62,896 nt of DNA from JBGTLW01 sp964614575 (lineage in GTDB: Bacteria > Planctomycetota > Phycisphaerae > Phycisphaerales > Phycisphaeraceae): contig CAZTLX010000004.1 in NCBI GenBank assembly GCA_964614575.1, positions 1-62,896 on the forward strand. The letters run 5' to 3'. Below, piece after piece: positions 16,323 through 24,890 of this stretch. The position numbers and the translations under genes were made by a program. Within the stretch, counting starts at the first letter, position 1, and every line of letters starts with the position of its first letter. The notes under the pieces are model-generated. The model saw nothing but the letters and a program-made list of their open reading frames with translations. It was not told where the DNA came from and ran no database searches.

Positions 16323-19076
16323 ATGTTCGATCGCTGGCGGCACAGGCTGTTGGGACGCTGGGCGCACTTCGTCGCGGATCACCCCCGCAAGGTGCTGGCG
16401 GTCGCGCTGCTGGCCGCGGTGGTCAGCGTGATCTATGCCGCGACGTCGCTAACCTTTCAGGGCAACCGCAACGACCTGATCAGCGACGACCTCGACTGGA
16501 ACCAGCGCTTCATCGCGTGGCGCGAGGCGTTCCCCGGCACGGCCGACCTGTATGTGTTGGCCGACACGCAGGCGGAGGACGGCACGCGGAGCCCCGCGAC
16601 CGTTGCCGCGGCGCACGCGCTGATGGATGACCTGGGTGTGGCGATGGAAGCAGACCCGGCCGTGGAGCGCGCGGTCTGGCGTTACCGCACCGACCCCGAT
16701 ACGGTCCACCCGCGCGCGATCCGCGTCCTGCCTCGGGAGCAGTTCGAGGCGGAGTTGGCGCAGCTGATGCAGGCCGCGCCGGTGCTGCGCAGCGCAACGC
16801 CCGCGGCGTTGGTCGAGCAGATGTCCGCTTCACCCGCGGCTTCGGCGTTGTCTGATGCGCAGCTCGGGCAAGGCCTGCGCGTCCTGACCGCGATGATCGA
16901 AGGTTTCACCGCGCGGCTCACCACGCCGGCCGAGCAGCCGATCGATCTGTATGAGCGTAGCGCGGCCGCGGCGGGGCGGGGCGGTTGGAGCTACCTCGCC
17001 ACCGAGAACCAGCGCCTGCTGGTCATGCGCATCACCCCGCGGGCCACCCCGGACGCGATCAGCCCCTACACCGAGGCCATCACGGCGGTCCGGCATCACC
17101 TGCGCGACGCCGAGACGCGGCACCCGCGGGTCTGCTTCGGGCTCACCGGCATCGAGGCGATCGAAGCGGACGAAACGAGCGCCACCACACGCGACTCGGC
17201 CATCTCCTCCGTCCTCGCCGCGGCACTGATCGCAGGCCTGCTGATCGCCGCGTTCCACTCGGTCCGCGCGCCGCTGTTGCTGATGGCCACGCTGCTGATC
17301 GCGATCGCCTGGTCGTTCGGGTTCCTCACGCTGGTCATCGGCCACCTGCAGGTGATCTCCGTGGTATTCACGGTGATCCTGCTCGGGTTGGGCGTGGCGT
17401 TCGGCATCCACCTGGTGTCGCGTTACGAGTTGGTGCGCCACCGCTTCCCCGATGATGCGGATGGCTTTGCCGAGGCGATGCGGGACACGCTGGAGGTGAT
17501 GGGGCCGGGCCTGTTGACCGGCGCGATCACCACCTCGGCCGCGTTCTGCACGACGATGCTGACCGACTTCGTCGGCGTCGCGGAGATGGGGCTGATCGCC
17601 GCGGCGGGGGTGATGTTGTGTCTGCTGGCCATGGTGAGCGTGTTCCCCGCGTTGCTGCGGCTGTTCAAGGCGGATCACGGCCACCTCGTGCGGATGGAAG
17701 ACCGTTATGTCCACTTTTTCGAGGAGCGCTGGGTCATGCCGTTCGTGCGACGGCCGTGGGCGACGGTGCTGCTGGCGGCGATGGTGATGGTCGGCTCGGC
17801 GCTCGCGGCGGGGCAGGTGCGGTTTGATTACAACCTGATGAAGCTGCTGCCCGCCGGCGCCGACAGCGTCGTGTGGCAGCAGCGCGCGGTGCGCGACGGC
17901 GGGCAGAGCGTGTACTACGGCGTGAGCGTCGTGCGGGACATGGAGGAGGCGCGGCAGGTCGCCCGGCGCATGCGCCTGCTCGATACCGTCGAAAGCCTCG
18001 GCGGCATCGGCCTGCTGATCCCGGCGGATGAACCGGTCAAGCTCCAGCGCCTCGCCGCGACGCGCGCCGCGCTGCAGCCGGCGCTGGACAACGCGCTGCG
18101 TGCGGCGACAGCCGACATCGAGCCCGAACCGTTGCTGCCGAAACTGGCGGGGTTGCGGCTGGGCCTGAGCCTCGGGCGTGATCGCCTGCCCGACGCGGCA
18201 AGGCCGGCGGCGGAGGCGGTGATCCAGGCGATCGACACGTTCGGCCAGGCGCACGCCGCGCTGCCCCCCGAGCAACGCGATGCGCGGCTCAGCGCGTTGC
18301 AACGCGACTACGCCCGCTTCCGGCAACAGACCGCCAGGCAGATCAACGCCGCCCTCGACCCCGCGCCGCTGCAACCGACCGACCTGCCCGCGGCAGTGAT
18401 GTCACCGTATCTCGGTGTCGCGACCGACGGCAGCCCGCTCCTCGCGCTCGAGGTGTATCCCGATGTGCCGGCCGCCATCGGCGACCCCCTGGACCCGCGC
18501 TTCCTGCGCAACTTCGCCAGCCAACTCGAAGCCGCCGACCCGGCCATCACCGGCGTGATCGTGCAGATCTACGAGTCCGGCACGCTGATCTGGACCGCCT
18601 ACCTTCAAGCCGGGGGCTATGCACTGCTTGCGGTGTTTGTGCTGCTGCTGGTCGACTTCCGCTCGCTGCGCGATGCGCTGCTGTGCCTCTTCCCCGTCGG
18701 CCTCGGGTTCGGAGCCACCTTCGCGGTGCTGATGCTCTGCGGCGTCGGTGTCAACCCCGCCAATATCATCGTCCTGCCCCTGATGTTCGGCATCGGCGTG
18801 GACGACGGCGTCCACATCATCCACCGCTACCGACAGGACCGCACCTCCCGGCCGCTCGGACTCACCGCCGGCACCGGCAAGGGCATCGCCCTGACCAGCT
18901 ACACCACGATGATCGGCTTCGGCTCGCTGCTGATCGCCGACCACCGCGGCATCGCTTCGCTCGGACTCACCCTCGCGCTGGGCATCGGCTTCACCTTGCT
19001 CGCCTGCTGGACCGTCATGCCCGCCTGGCTCGAACTACGCGAACGACACGCACGAAATCAGTCAAGCAACACCTGA
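16323..19076 (+). CDS. MMPL/RND-family exporter (HpnN-like)
   Basis: 917 residues. Two symmetrical halves, each with one TM segment, a large periplasmic loop and a five-TM sterol-sensing-like block: first near 300-460 (ISSVLAAALIAGLLIAAFHS ...), second near 765-910 (AYLQAGGYALLAVFVLLLV, GIGVDDGVHIIHRYRQD). The opening LTFQGNRNDLISDDLDWNQRF resembles hopanoid transporter HpnN and other MMPL exporters, which move lipids to the outer membrane. The substrate cannot be read from the sequence, and no hopanoid gene cluster is nearby. TAGGA precedes ATG 16323. A large inverted repeat follows the stop. Confidence 0.82.
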   Translation: MFDRWRHRLLGRWAHFVADHPRKVLAVALLAAVVSVIYAATSLTFQGNRNDLISDDLDWNQRFIAWREAFPGTADLYVLADTQAEDGTRSPATVAAAHALMDDLGVAMEADPAVERAVWRYRTDPDTVHPRAIRVLPREQFEAELAQLMQAAPVLRSATPAALVEQMSASPAASALSDAQLGQGLRVLTAMIEGFTARLTTPAEQPIDLYERSAAAAGRGGWSYLATENQRLLVMRITPRATPDAISPYTEAITAVRHHLRDAETRHPRVCFGLTGIEAIEADETSATTRDSAISSVLAAALIAGLLIAAFHSVRAPLLLMATLLIAIAWSFGFLTLVIGHLQVISVVFTVILLGLGVAFGIHLVSRYELVRHRFPDDADGFAEAMRDTLEVMGPGLLTGAITTSAAFCTTMLTDFVGVAEMGLIAAAGVMLCLLAMVSVFPALLRLFKADHGHLVRMEDRYVHFFEERWVMPFVRRPWATVLLAAMVMVGSALAAGQVRFDYNLMKLLPAGADSVVWQQRAVRDGGQSVYYGVSVVRDMEEARQVARRMRLLDTVESLGGIGLLIPADEPVKLQRLAATRAALQPALDNALRAATADIEPEPLLPKLAGLRLGLSLGRDRLPDAARPAAEAVIQAIDTFGQAHAALPPEQRDARLSALQRDYARFRQQTARQINAALDPAPLQPTDLPAAVMSPYLGVATDGSPLLALEVYPDVPAAIGDPLDPRFLRNFASQLEAADPAITGVIVQIYESGTLIWTAYLQAGGYALLAVFVLLLVDFRSLRDALLCLFPVGLGFGATFAVLMLCGVGVNPANIIVLPLMFGIGVDDGVHIIHRYRQDRTSRPLGLTAGTGKGIALTSYTTMIGFGSLLIADHRGIASLGLTLALGIGFTLLACWTVMPAWLELRERHARNQSSNT

Positions 19077-19079
19077 ATC

Positions 19080-19156
19080 AGCCCGCGGGCAACGCCGGCG
19101 CGGAGAGGCGCGACAACAGGTGCGCGAGAGCCCCGCGCGGGCGTTGCCCGCGGGCT
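19080..19156. repeat. 23-bp inverted repeat between convergent genes
   Basis: Arms 19080-19102 and 19134-19156 (agcccgcgggcaacgcc...) match except for one base. It can form a strong hairpin for either strand and may act as a bidirectional terminator, though without a T-tract. REP-type repeat is the alternative. Confidence 0.65.
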
Positions 19157-19166
19157 ATGCGATTGG

Positions 19167-19922
19167 TCATTCCTGTGCTTGATCTGCCGCTTCCGCCGCC
19201 TCCGCTTCCTTCACCGGCGACAGCCGGATCGTCACCACCGTGCCTTCCTTGGGGATCACCGGGGTGTTGGTGTTCCAGGCCTGGTCGTCGTTGTCGCGGG
19301 TCATCTCGGTATCGCGGGCCAGCACGTCGTCGCCGAAGTTCACCAGCGAAAGCACGCTGCCGTTGGGGTCGGCCATGTAAATCTGCTTGCCGTCGTAGGT
19401 CTCGAAGCGCGACCCGGCGAAGAGCCACACGTTGCCCTCCATGACCCGGCCGGTCCGCTGATCGACGACCCATTCATTGGCGTTGACGGTTCTGGTCTGG
19501 CCGTCGTGTTCGTAGATCAGCATGACGGCGACCTCCGGGCCGGTGGGGGGGTGGACCTTCGCCTCGCCGCTCTCGAGGCGTTCCCACTTCAATGGCGAGC
19601 CGGGCTCGAGCCCGAGCAGGATCAGCGCGAGGTGGATGTCACGCGGCTGGGCGTCCACGGTGAGGATCGACTCGTGCTCCCGGGTGCCCGGCGTGCAGGC
19701 CAGCAGCTCCAGCCACTCACCTTCCTGCAGCACGACCTTCGCGGTCAGGTCGAGGTGTCCGGCCTCCCGATCCACCTTGATGCCGCGCAGCTCCGCCTTC
19801 GCGGGTGCCGCGGGAGCGCGGTACGGCTGTGGGCCTTCGGGCTGCTCCGCGGGGGTGTGGCTTGCCGTGAGGCTGAGCATCAACGCCGCTGCGCCGAATG
19901 TGAGGACTTGCTTGGGTTGCAT
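19167..19922 (-). CDS. Exported YdjY-domain protein
   Basis: 251 residues. Signal peptide (MQPKQVLTFGAAALMLSLTA) then a YdjY-like domain: IKVDREAGHLDLTAKVVLQE, LELLACTPGTREHESIL, and LALILLGLEPGSPLKW, a pattern common in exported planctomycete proteins. The C-terminal tail is acidic and Ala/Glu-rich. The function of the domain is unknown. ATG 19922 has AGGAG 8 nt upstream and starts at the signal peptide, so it is favoured over the in-frame start at 19976. Stands alone, convergent with the MMPL exporter. Confidence 0.75.
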   Translation of the reverse strand: MQPKQVLTFGAAALMLSLTASHTPAEQPEGPQPYRAPAAPAKAELRGIKVDREAGHLDLTAKVVLQEGEWLELLACTPGTREHESILTVDAQPRDIHLALILLGLEPGSPLKWERLESGEAKVHPPTGPEVAVMLIYEHDGQTRTVNANEWVVDQRTGRVMEGNVWLFAGSRFETYDGKQIYMADPNGSVLSLVNFGDDVLARDTEMTRDNDDQAWNTNTPVIPKEGTVVTIRLSPVKEAEAAEAADQAQE

Positions 19923-20110
19923 CTGATCGCTCCTGTGGAGGTATTGCGGTATCCGAAACGCCTTCAAGTCTAGCATCGCGAGCCGAACCGAGGCACCGGC
20001 CGCGCACGAAATGCGTGGCCGGGGCTCATTCGAGCCCTGCGAAACAGGCCGGGCGGGCGGAGGCCGATATGGATTGCCGGCCGTCAGGGGTGCGGCCCGC
20101 GAGGGTCATC

Positions 20111-20116
20111 TATACT
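20111..20116 (+). promoter_or_regulatory. -10 element of the EamA gene (predicted leaderless)
   Basis: TATACT with 6 nt to the ATG at 20123. Confidence 0.45.
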
Positions 20117-20122
20117 CGTGCG

Positions 20123-21079
20123 ATGGCTTATGTGTTGTTTGCGGCAGTGTGTGTGATCTGGGGATCGAGTTTTATTTTGATGAAGATGGCGGGGCCGGTG
20201 TTCGGGGCGATGACGATCGGCGCGGGGCGGTCGCTGGGTGGGGCGGCGGCGTTGGCGGCGGTGTGGTGGGTGATGGCACAGGGCAGGCGCGGGGCGGACC
20301 GAGGCGAAGCGCGGGGCATGAGGCGGGCCTCGAGCGGGCCGGCGTGGCGTGGCATCAGGAGAGGCGCGCCGGGCCTGGCGCGGCGCGGGTGGTGGAAGCT
20401 GGGGGTGCCGGTGTTCATCGGCATGGCGTACCCGTGGGCGATGCAGCCTTACCTGATCCACAAGCACAGCAACAGCGCGTTCTTCGGGATGATGGTCGGG
20501 CTGGTGCCGCTGCTGACGATCGCGGCGAGCGTGCCGATGCTGGCGGTGTACCCCAAGCCGCGGCAAGCGGTGGGGGTGCTGTTGGGATTCGGGTGCATGG
20601 GTCTTTTGATAGGGGTGGGCCGTGAGATCGGCGTGCCCTGGTACGACGTGCTGCTCTCGGCCTCGGTGCCCGCCTGCTACGCGCTGAGCAACACCTACAT
20701 TAAACGGAGCCTGTCGCAGGTGGAGCCGATCAAGCTGACGACGCTGGCGCTAAGCGGTGCGGGGGTGGTGTTGTTGCCGCTGGGGATGCTCACCGAGCCG
20801 GTCACATGGACGGACGCGACGACGGGCTGGTGGGCGGTCGCGGCGTTGGGGGTCCTGGGGGTGGTGGGGACGGGGCTGGCGATGGTCATGTTCTACGGGC
20901 TGGTGCAGCGGCTGGGGCCGTTGTTCGCGGGGATGGTGTCGTATCTGGTGCCGATGGGCGCGTTGCTGTGGGGCGGGGCCGATAACGAACCGATTACCGC
21001 GAGTCAGGTGGTCGCGTTGGCGGGGATATTGGCGGGGGTGGCGCTGGTGCAGTGGCCGATGCCGCGACGGGCGGGGTAG
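20123..21079 (+). CDS. EamA/DMT-family permease
   Basis: 318 residues, about 10 membrane segments in two EamA repeats (MAYVLFAAVCVIWGSSFILM in the first; SASVPACYALSNTYIKRSLS opening the second). The family exports or imports small metabolites; no substrate can be assigned. Between TM2 and TM3 there is a long basic loop (GRRGADRGEARGMRRASSGP and onwards), longer than usual. The start at 20123 places the first TM segment at the N-terminus as in homologs, and a TATACT hexamer 6 nt upstream indicates a leaderless transcript. An in-frame ATG at 20015 is less likely. Confidence 0.82.
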   Translation: MAYVLFAAVCVIWGSSFILMKMAGPVFGAMTIGAGRSLGGAAALAAVWWVMAQGRRGADRGEARGMRRASSGPAWRGIRRGAPGLARRGWWKLGVPVFIGMAYPWAMQPYLIHKHSNSAFFGMMVGLVPLLTIAASVPMLAVYPKPRQAVGVLLGFGCMGLLIGVGREIGVPWYDVLLSASVPACYALSNTYIKRSLSQVEPIKLTTLALSGAGVVLLPLGMLTEPVTWTDATTGWWAVAALGVLGVVGTGLAMVMFYGLVQRLGPLFAGMVSYLVPMGALLWGGADNEPITASQVVALAGILAGVALVQWPMPRRAG

Positions 21080-21267
21080 TGTGGGGCGATGTTTCCGGAC
21101 GTGGCATGTTTCCGGGGAGGGCGGCGGGGCCGCGCGGTGCTATCGGGGGATCAACCGAATCTAAGTCGCGACCGCACAACGGTTCAAGCGGGCCGCGCAC
21201 CGCGCCGAAGAACCCAAGGAGACACCCTTTCTGGAGGTGATTTTGTAGTACTGAGGCGAACGGTCCC

Positions 21268-22452
21268 ATGCTTCGAGTCGATCTTCAACGCGCGCGCCCG
21301 GGGATGGTGCTGGCCCTGCCGATCCCTAACCCGCAGGTGCCGTCGCGGACCCTGCTCAAGGCGGGCTACCCGCTTGAAGCGCCGATGATCGAGAAGCTGC
21401 AGAACCTGGGCATCCGCTTCGTGTGGGTGCGTTGCCCGGCGTTGGCGTTTCTGGAGAAGTTCGTGGATCGCGAGGGGGCCGAGGCGCGCAGCGAGGTGGT
21501 GACACAGATCGCCGAAACCTTCGAGGCGTTGCAGGAACACGCCAGCGCCAAGCTGCCCTACGACACCTACACCAGTTCGATCGAATCGCTGGTCCAGTCG
21601 CTGGTGACCAACCCCTCGTCGGCGGTGTTCCTCGGCGACCTGATCGACGGCCCGTCCGGCCTGATGCGGCACAGCTCCGCGGTGACCTACCTCACCTTGC
21701 TGATGGGACTGAAGCTCGAGGGCTACCTCGTGCGTGAGCGGCGTCACGTGAACCCGATGCGGGCCAAGGAAGTGGTGAGCCTGGGCATCGGCGCAATGCT
21801 CCACGACATCGGGCTGGTGATGATGGACGAGGAGCTCAAGGAGCAGTTCGAGCAGACCGGCGACGACGCCGACCCGCGGTTCCGCGAGCACTGCTCGATC
21901 GGTTACCAGACCGTGCGCGGGCACATCGATCCCTCGGCCGCGACGGTCGTGCTGCACCACCACCAGCGGTTCGACGGCAAGGGGTTCACCGGCCCGGGTT
22001 TCCCGGCGCTCGAAGGCCGACGCATCCATGTCTTCTCACGCGTGGTCGCGCTGGCCGACGCGGTGGACCGGATGCGCAGCCCGCGCAAGCTTCCGCCGCA
22101 ATCCACCGCGTTTGTGCTGCACCACCTGGTCGGGCCCAAACTCAGCGCGCAGTTCGACCCCGCGGTGCTCCACGCCCTGCTGGAGGTCATGCCGCCGTTC
22201 GCGCCCGGCGCGATCGTCAAGCTCAGCGACGGCCGCCACGCCGTGGTCATCGACCACCTCCCCGACACACCCTGCCGCCCGCTCATCCAGATCATCAACG
22301 ATGCGGAGAACCTCGACCCGGAGAACCTGCAACTGGGCGAGACGATCGAGCTGGCCAAGGTCGATGGGCTCAACATCGACGAGTGCGAGGGGCAGGATGT
22401 CCGCGATTACCAGTTCGCCCGCCCCGACCCGATGCACGCCATGGCGGCGTGA
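21268..22452 (+). CDS. HD-GYP-like phosphodiesterase-domain protein with altered motifs
   Basis: 394 residues. An N-terminal DUF3391-like segment (VLALPIPNPQVPSRTLLKAG) precedes an HD-GYP-like domain with MLHDIGL near residue 178 and HHHQRFDGKGF near 231. Canonical c-di-GMP phosphodiesterases read HDIGK and HHExxDGxGYP; here the lysine is Leu, the Glu is Gln and GYP is GFT. The metal-ligand His/Asp are kept, so hydrolysis may persist or the domain may be a sensor. No membrane segment. Weak purine-rich sequence GAGGCGAA before the ATG. Followed by a long inverted repeat. Confidence 0.75.
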   Translation: MLRVDLQRARPGMVLALPIPNPQVPSRTLLKAGYPLEAPMIEKLQNLGIRFVWVRCPALAFLEKFVDREGAEARSEVVTQIAETFEALQEHASAKLPYDTYTSSIESLVQSLVTNPSSAVFLGDLIDGPSGLMRHSSAVTYLTLLMGLKLEGYLVRERRHVNPMRAKEVVSLGIGAMLHDIGLVMMDEELKEQFEQTGDDADPRFREHCSIGYQTVRGHIDPSAATVVLHHHQRFDGKGFTGPGFPALEGRRIHVFSRVVALADAVDRMRSPRKLPPQSTAFVLHHLVGPKLSAQFDPAVLHALLEVMPPFAPGAIVKLSDGRHAVVIDHLPDTPCRPLIQIINDAENLDPENLQLGETIELAKVDGLNIDECEGQDVRDYQFARPDPMHAMAA

Positions 22453-22470
22453 AAGAACCAGGTAAAGACA

Positions 22471-22642
22471 AAAAGCGGTTTAACCACAGATTGCCCAGAT
22501 TTCGCTGATTCAAGGCAAGTGGCCACTAGAATGCACAAAAGGCACAAAAATATCCGGCCCTCACTTTTGTGCCTCTTGTGACTTTCTGTGGCTACTGCTT
22601 TATCTGTGTCATCTGCGGAATCTGTGGTTCAACCGCTTTTTT
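22471..22642. repeat. Long inverted repeat with about 80-nt arms
   Basis: Left arm about 22471-22551, right arm about 22562-22642; both begin/end with AAAAGCGGTT / AACCGCTTTT and contain the ordered sub-repeats aaccacagatt, agccac, gcacaaaaggcacaaa. Additional tail tggcgtgctccgcgtcttgg at 22651-22670 resembles the unit at 3714-3738. It lies between convergent genes. No open frame inside: MITE- or REP-cluster-like. Confidence 0.75.
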
Positions 22643-22682
22643 GCTTTCCTTGGCGTGCTCCGCGTCTTGGCGGTTCCAATCA

Positions 22683-23618
22683 TCACGGGAAGCGGAGCTT
22701 GAGCACCCAGCGTTTCCAGTCGAGCTCGAACGCGGTCATGTCTTCGCCTTGTTCGCCGAGGGTTTGGACCAGCGTTTGGTAGCCGGTCGGGTCGTCGGCG
22801 TGGTGCTTGACGAACGCACGGTAGAAGTCGCGCAGCTTGCCTTGCTCCTGCAGGTAATAGCAGAGGTAGCGGGCCTGGGCGTAGTGCAGGCCCGCGCGTT
22901 CGCCGTAGAACTGCTCGGTGGTCGTGGCGCACAGGTCGGCGAAGGGGAGGGTCTTGCCGTCCATGATGGCTTGTTGCAGGCCGGGCAGGCGCCAGTTGGT
23001 GTGGCCGACGATGCGGCCGTCGCGCTCGGCGGATTGCTCGTACAGCGAGCCGAGGCCCTCGTTGAACCATGCGGGGCAGTCGGGGAAATTGGCCTCGACA
23101 AACGGGTGGACGATCTCATGCACCAGCGTCCCGCCGCCGGTCGCGATGTTCATCACCATCATCCGCCGCGACGCGGAGTAGAAGCCGAACGGCGTGCCGG
23201 GCTTGCGGCCGATCAAGGTTTCGCCGTGGGTTTCGTAGCTCTCTTTGCCGCCGAACAGGTAGATCGTGATGATGTGGTCCGGGTCGCGCTCGAAGTACTC
23301 GGCCTTGAGCTTCTGCACCGCCCAACGCACGGTGCGCTGCGCGTGACGCCTGACGACCGGCTCGGGCTGATCGCCGACAATGACGAATGGTTTTTCGATC
23401 AACACCACGAACCCCTCGCCCCATTGTTCACGCAAAGCCGCGGCGTGGGTTTCGTAGTCGAGCGCTTCCTCTTGCGCCACGTGGGGGACGGCGTCGGCCT
23501 GCGCGGTGGTCGTGGCGTCGCGGCAGGCGCAGAGCGCCGCGCAACAGAACGCGGACGCCGCGAGGATGACAAGCGCGGCGCCCGCGTTGGAGATCGCTAT
23601 GTGGTCACGCATCCGCAA
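22683..23618 (-). CDS. Secreted HExxH zinc-metallopeptidase-like lipoprotein
   Basis: 311 residues. N-terminal hydrophobic segment ends in LCAC, a possible lipobox. The core has TLVHEIVHPFVE (about residue 165) and, 20 residues later, AWFNEGLGSLYE, i.e. HExxH plus a downstream Glu as in the peptidase-MA/DUF1570 class of gluzincins common in planctomycetes. Start: TTG 23618 is preferred because AAGGA is 8 nt upstream of it; ATG 23612 would be 14 nt away. It begins 11 bp after the VWA gene's stop, whose TAA overlaps the SD, so the two form an operon. The substrate is unknown. Confidence 0.7.
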   Translation of the reverse strand: MRMRDHIAISNAGAALVILAASAFCCAALCACRDATTTAQADAVPHVAQEEALDYETHAAALREQWGEGFVVLIEKPFVIVGDQPEPVVRRHAQRTVRWAVQKLKAEYFERDPDHIITIYLFGGKESYETHGETLIGRKPGTPFGFYSASRRMMVMNIATGGGTLVHEIVHPFVEANFPDCPAWFNEGLGSLYEQSAERDGRIVGHTNWRLPGLQQAIMDGKTLPFADLCATTTEQFYGERAGLHYAQARYLCYYLQEQGKLRDFYRAFVKHHADDPTGYQTLVQTLGEQGEDMTAFELDWKRWVLKLRFP

Positions 23619-23629
23619 TCAAGCGTTCC

Positions 23630-24793
23630 TTATTCTGCCTGCTCCAGCTCGTAGTTCTTCTCCTTGAGCTGCTCACGCACCGCCGTCACCATCGCCTCGC
23701 CCAGGTCCGCCTCGCCGGACTCCACCGCCAGCCGCTTGCGATCGGCGGCGACGTGCTCATGGCGGGCCGCGGTCAGTTCCTTGATCTTCGCCTGAAGTTC
23801 GGCCCGCTTCGCGGCCATGTCGTTGACATATGCTTTGCGCTGTTCGATATCCATCTCGCGCATCGCCTCGGGCAGTTCCTCGGGCTTCACCTCGCTCAGG
23901 TCAACCTTCTCCTCCGCCACCGCATCGACCAGGTCCCAGCCCGCGTTGCGGTACTGCCCGCTCGATTTGGCCGCGACCCGGTCCAGCGACGACTTCATGG
24001 ACAGCTTGGCGGCATTGGCGTCCTGCGCCTCTTGTCGCGCCGCCGCTTGTTCACCGGCCGCACCGTAGTACACATAGGTGCCGTTGAGCTCGGTGTTGAG
24101 CTGGGCGATCTCGGCGTCCTGCGGCGCTGCGACGTAGATCGTCGCGCGGTTCTGATCGATCGTCAGGTAAGACCCATCGGCCAGCAGCGCGCCGTCCTGC
24201 CACTTGCCATCCACCCCCGCCTGCTCGTCGCCGCAGTGGATCGTGTTCACGAGGATGCCCTTGGCGATCGCCGCCTTGCAGGCGTCCTTGTAATCGATCG
24301 GGCCTTGCGTGAACGGCTCATTCCCGGCGATAAAGATCGCGCGGTAATCCGTCGGCGAGTCGCTCCACGCCAGGCTGCGGACCGCCGCGTCGATGACCTG
24401 GCCGCAGTACTCCGACCCGCCGGAGATGCCGATGGCGAAGAGCTTCTCGCTGATCGCGTCGAGGTCGGTGGTCAGGCCCGAGAGTTGCACGGGGCGGCCG
24501 TAGCCGTATTCGTAGAGCGCGACTTCAAGCTGCGGCAGCTTGCCTTCGTAGCGTGTCGCGGCAAACTCGTTGACGACCGACCACAGGTGCGCCCGCGCCT
24601 GATCGATCAGCCCGCCCATCGAGCCGGAGTTGTCCAGCAGGATCGCGATCTGGATGCGCGGGGCGACGGCTTCGGGGGGCGCGGGGGCGACGGTGGCGGT
24701 TGGCACCGGTTCGGCGCGATCTTCCGCAAGCAGCGCGGTGCCGGTAAGCGGCAGGGCAACGGTGAGGGCGAGCAGGGGGGCTAAACGTCGCAT
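23630..24793 (-). CDS. Exported von Willebrand factor A domain protein
   Basis: 387 residues. Signal peptide (MRRLAPLLALTVALPLTGTA) then a Pro/Ala linker and a VWA domain beginning IQIAILLDNSGSMGG with the metal-site DxSxS at residues 54-58. The C-terminal third (about 285-380) is highly charged and helical, ending in a Lys/Glu-rich coiled coil. VWA domains bind protein partners through a divalent metal; the partner is unknown but could be the co-transcribed HExxH protein. AAAGGAG precedes the ATG. The first gene of a two-gene unit. Confidence 0.8.
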   Translation of the reverse strand: MRRLAPLLALTVALPLTGTALLAEDRAEPVPTATVAPAPPEAVAPRIQIAILLDNSGSMGGLIDQARAHLWSVVNEFAATRYEGKLPQLEVALYEYGYGRPVQLSGLTTDLDAISEKLFAIGISGGSEYCGQVIDAAVRSLAWSDSPTDYRAIFIAGNEPFTQGPIDYKDACKAAIAKGILVNTIHCGDEQAGVDGKWQDGALLADGSYLTIDQNRATIYVAAPQDAEIAQLNTELNGTYVYYGAAGEQAAARQEAQDANAAKLSMKSSLDRVAAKSSGQYRNAGWDLVDAVAEEKVDLSEVKPEELPEAMREMDIEQRKAYVNDMAAKRAELQAKIKELTAARHEHVAADRKRLAVESGEADLGEAMVTAVREQLKEKNYELEQAE

Positions 24794-24890
24794 GGCGGTC
24801 TCCTTTGTCTTGAGGTTCCGCCCGATCAGACGCCCGGGAGAGACTCGGGTTCCCGTGTTTTTTTTATCGCCGCAAGCGGGGGACCCGGAA

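Noticed and set aside
14033..16324. 763-residue minus-strand open frame opposite recG
   Set aside because: His/Arg-rich shadow; recG on the plus strand has all helicase motifs.
24820..24870. Rho-independent terminator with T8 between the exported-protein gene and the VWA gene
   Set aside because: The stem is only about 5 bp and the T-tract is on the strand opposite to the flanking genes.
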